From: Phylloscopus collybita
Taxonomy: Eukaryota; Chordata; Aves; Passeriformes; Phylloscopidae
Direction: 5' to 3'
Length of the DNA stretch: 64,000 bases
Assembly: GCA_027886175.1 (NCBI GenBank)
Contig: JAJNNQ010000019.1
Location: 13,440,501-13,504,500 of the forward strand
Shown: positions 63,301 to 64,000 of the stretch, in pieces
Layout of the letters: each line of letters begins with the position of its first letter
Numbering within the stretch: the stretch's first letter is position 1
Translations under genes and position numbers: made by a program
Notes under the pieces: generated by a model
The model's input: only the letters and a program-made list of their open reading frames with translations
What the model was told of the DNA's origin: nothing
The model's database searches: none

Positions 63301-64000
63301 TTGCATTGTGGCACCAGCCTCTCCTGAGGGATCTGTCGAGTCCTGTGCTGGCCCTGCCCAGCCACCACTGCCAGCATCTTTCTACAGATGTCATTTTGGG
63401 GCTGAATGTGTAAATCGAGTATGTTATGGTTATAGAACACTTGTTTTCATATTGGTTGTTGTTACAATCATGGTCAGAAACAGCAAAGTTTCTGCCATGC
63501 TTTATTTTATTTGATTTCTAGGAAAAAGTTCTGGATAATGATACAGGAGAAAGCTGCTGGCCCTGCTGTGCTGGTGGCCATTGCTTTTCTATTCCAGTTG
63601 CATTTCCCTTTTGGTCATGCCAGGCTGTTCCTCCCTTTTTCAAGAGGGATGTTCCTGTTGTTTTTTTGGTGAAGGAATTTCCTCAGTGCCTGGGTGAAGG
63701 ATGGTAGGAGGTGTCAATCCTGGTACCCACCACCTAGAGCTGCAGCCACACACTTGGACCCACCAAAATAATGTGATTTGTGTCAGTGGCCTGGCTTTAG
63801 TTCTTGTCCCTCTGGGTGGGGTTGGCTTTACCCAGGATGGAAATGGGATCAAAGGAATATCCTGGGTCTGGTTCATTATCACCCTTGGGGCTGCTGAAAT
63901 GGATGATTTGGGGTGGAAGAGGCACAAAAGAGAAAGGGACTGCAGAGGAGCAGGGCTGGGGTGGTGGCAGTGGGCAAACCCTATGCCCATGAACCCTGCC
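60306..64000. other. Intergenic region downstream of DRD1
   Basis: Apart from the 24-bp minisatellite and a short CTG-rich run near 61360, nothing is recognised. Open frames up to 150 codons on the minus strand (about 61.7-62.15 kb) lack known motifs. Confidence 0.5.
62300..62575. repeat. 24-bp pyrimidine-rich minisatellite
   Basis: About eleven tandem units of CTTTTCTCCCTGCCCTGCTC plus a 4-base variable end (ATG, ATT, ACA, ACT), usually 24 bp and sometimes 23. Because the period is near a multiple of three, several plus frames stay open across it, but no protein is indicated. Confidence 0.9.

Overview
This is vertebrate nuclear DNA, almost certainly from a bird and quite possibly a songbird. 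The genes are split by GT-AG introns. The encoded proteins closely match vertebrate BRD8, KIF20A, SFXN1 and DRD1. The only recognisable interspersed repeats are fragments of CR1, the main bird/reptile LINE. Introns are compact, and CpG islands sit at the promoters. No bacterial, phage or CRISPR features were seen.

Layout from left to right. (1) About 1-12 kb holds BRD8 on the minus strand. Nineteen coding exons can be read from the ATG at 11950 down to the bromodomain at 263-440, and the 3' end lies beyond the left edge. (2) About 11.95-12.2 kb is a GC-rich divergent promoter shared by BRD8 and KIF20A, with two inverted CCAAT boxes exactly 31 bp apart and a CHR-like TTTGAA, the layout of a G2/M cell-cycle promoter. 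(3) KIF20A is on the plus strand with 18 coding exons and 883 codons. (4) SFXN1 is on the minus strand with 10 coding exons and 322 codons. It converges on KIF20A, with only 352 bp between the two stop codons. Its first, non-coding exon probably lies in a CpG island near 43.8-44.0 kb. (5) About 44-54.7 kb is an intergenic stretch with tandem repeats: a CCCAT pentamer array, an ATT microsatellite and a degenerate minisatellite. It also has an AT-rich block that could be a regulatory element. (6) A CpG island at 54.8-56 kb precedes the intronless DRD1 coding region at 57126-58484, whose 3'UTR probably ends near 60.3 kb. (7) 60.3-64 kb is intergenic and contains a 24-bp pyrimidine-rich minisatellite.

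The genes do not form a pathway. BRD8 is a chromatin reader, KIF20A a mitotic kinesin, SFXN1 a mitochondrial serine carrier and DRD1 the D1 dopamine receptor. The arrangement is still informative. The divergent BRD8/KIF20A and SFXN1/DRD1 pairs match human 5q31 and 5q35 respectively, while KIF20A-SFXN1 adjacency does not. A rearrangement junction relative to human therefore falls in the short convergent interval near 21.3-22.1 kb.

The most unusual non-genic signal is a ~297-bp insert in SFXN1 intron 1, flanked by perfect 13-bp direct repeats, with a ~90% similar copy 3.5 kb away. No undescribed multi-gene system was found. Exon boundaries were derived by hand from splice sites and reading-frame continuity. 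The summed coding lengths of KIF20A, SFXN1 and the visible part of BRD8 are all divisible by three.
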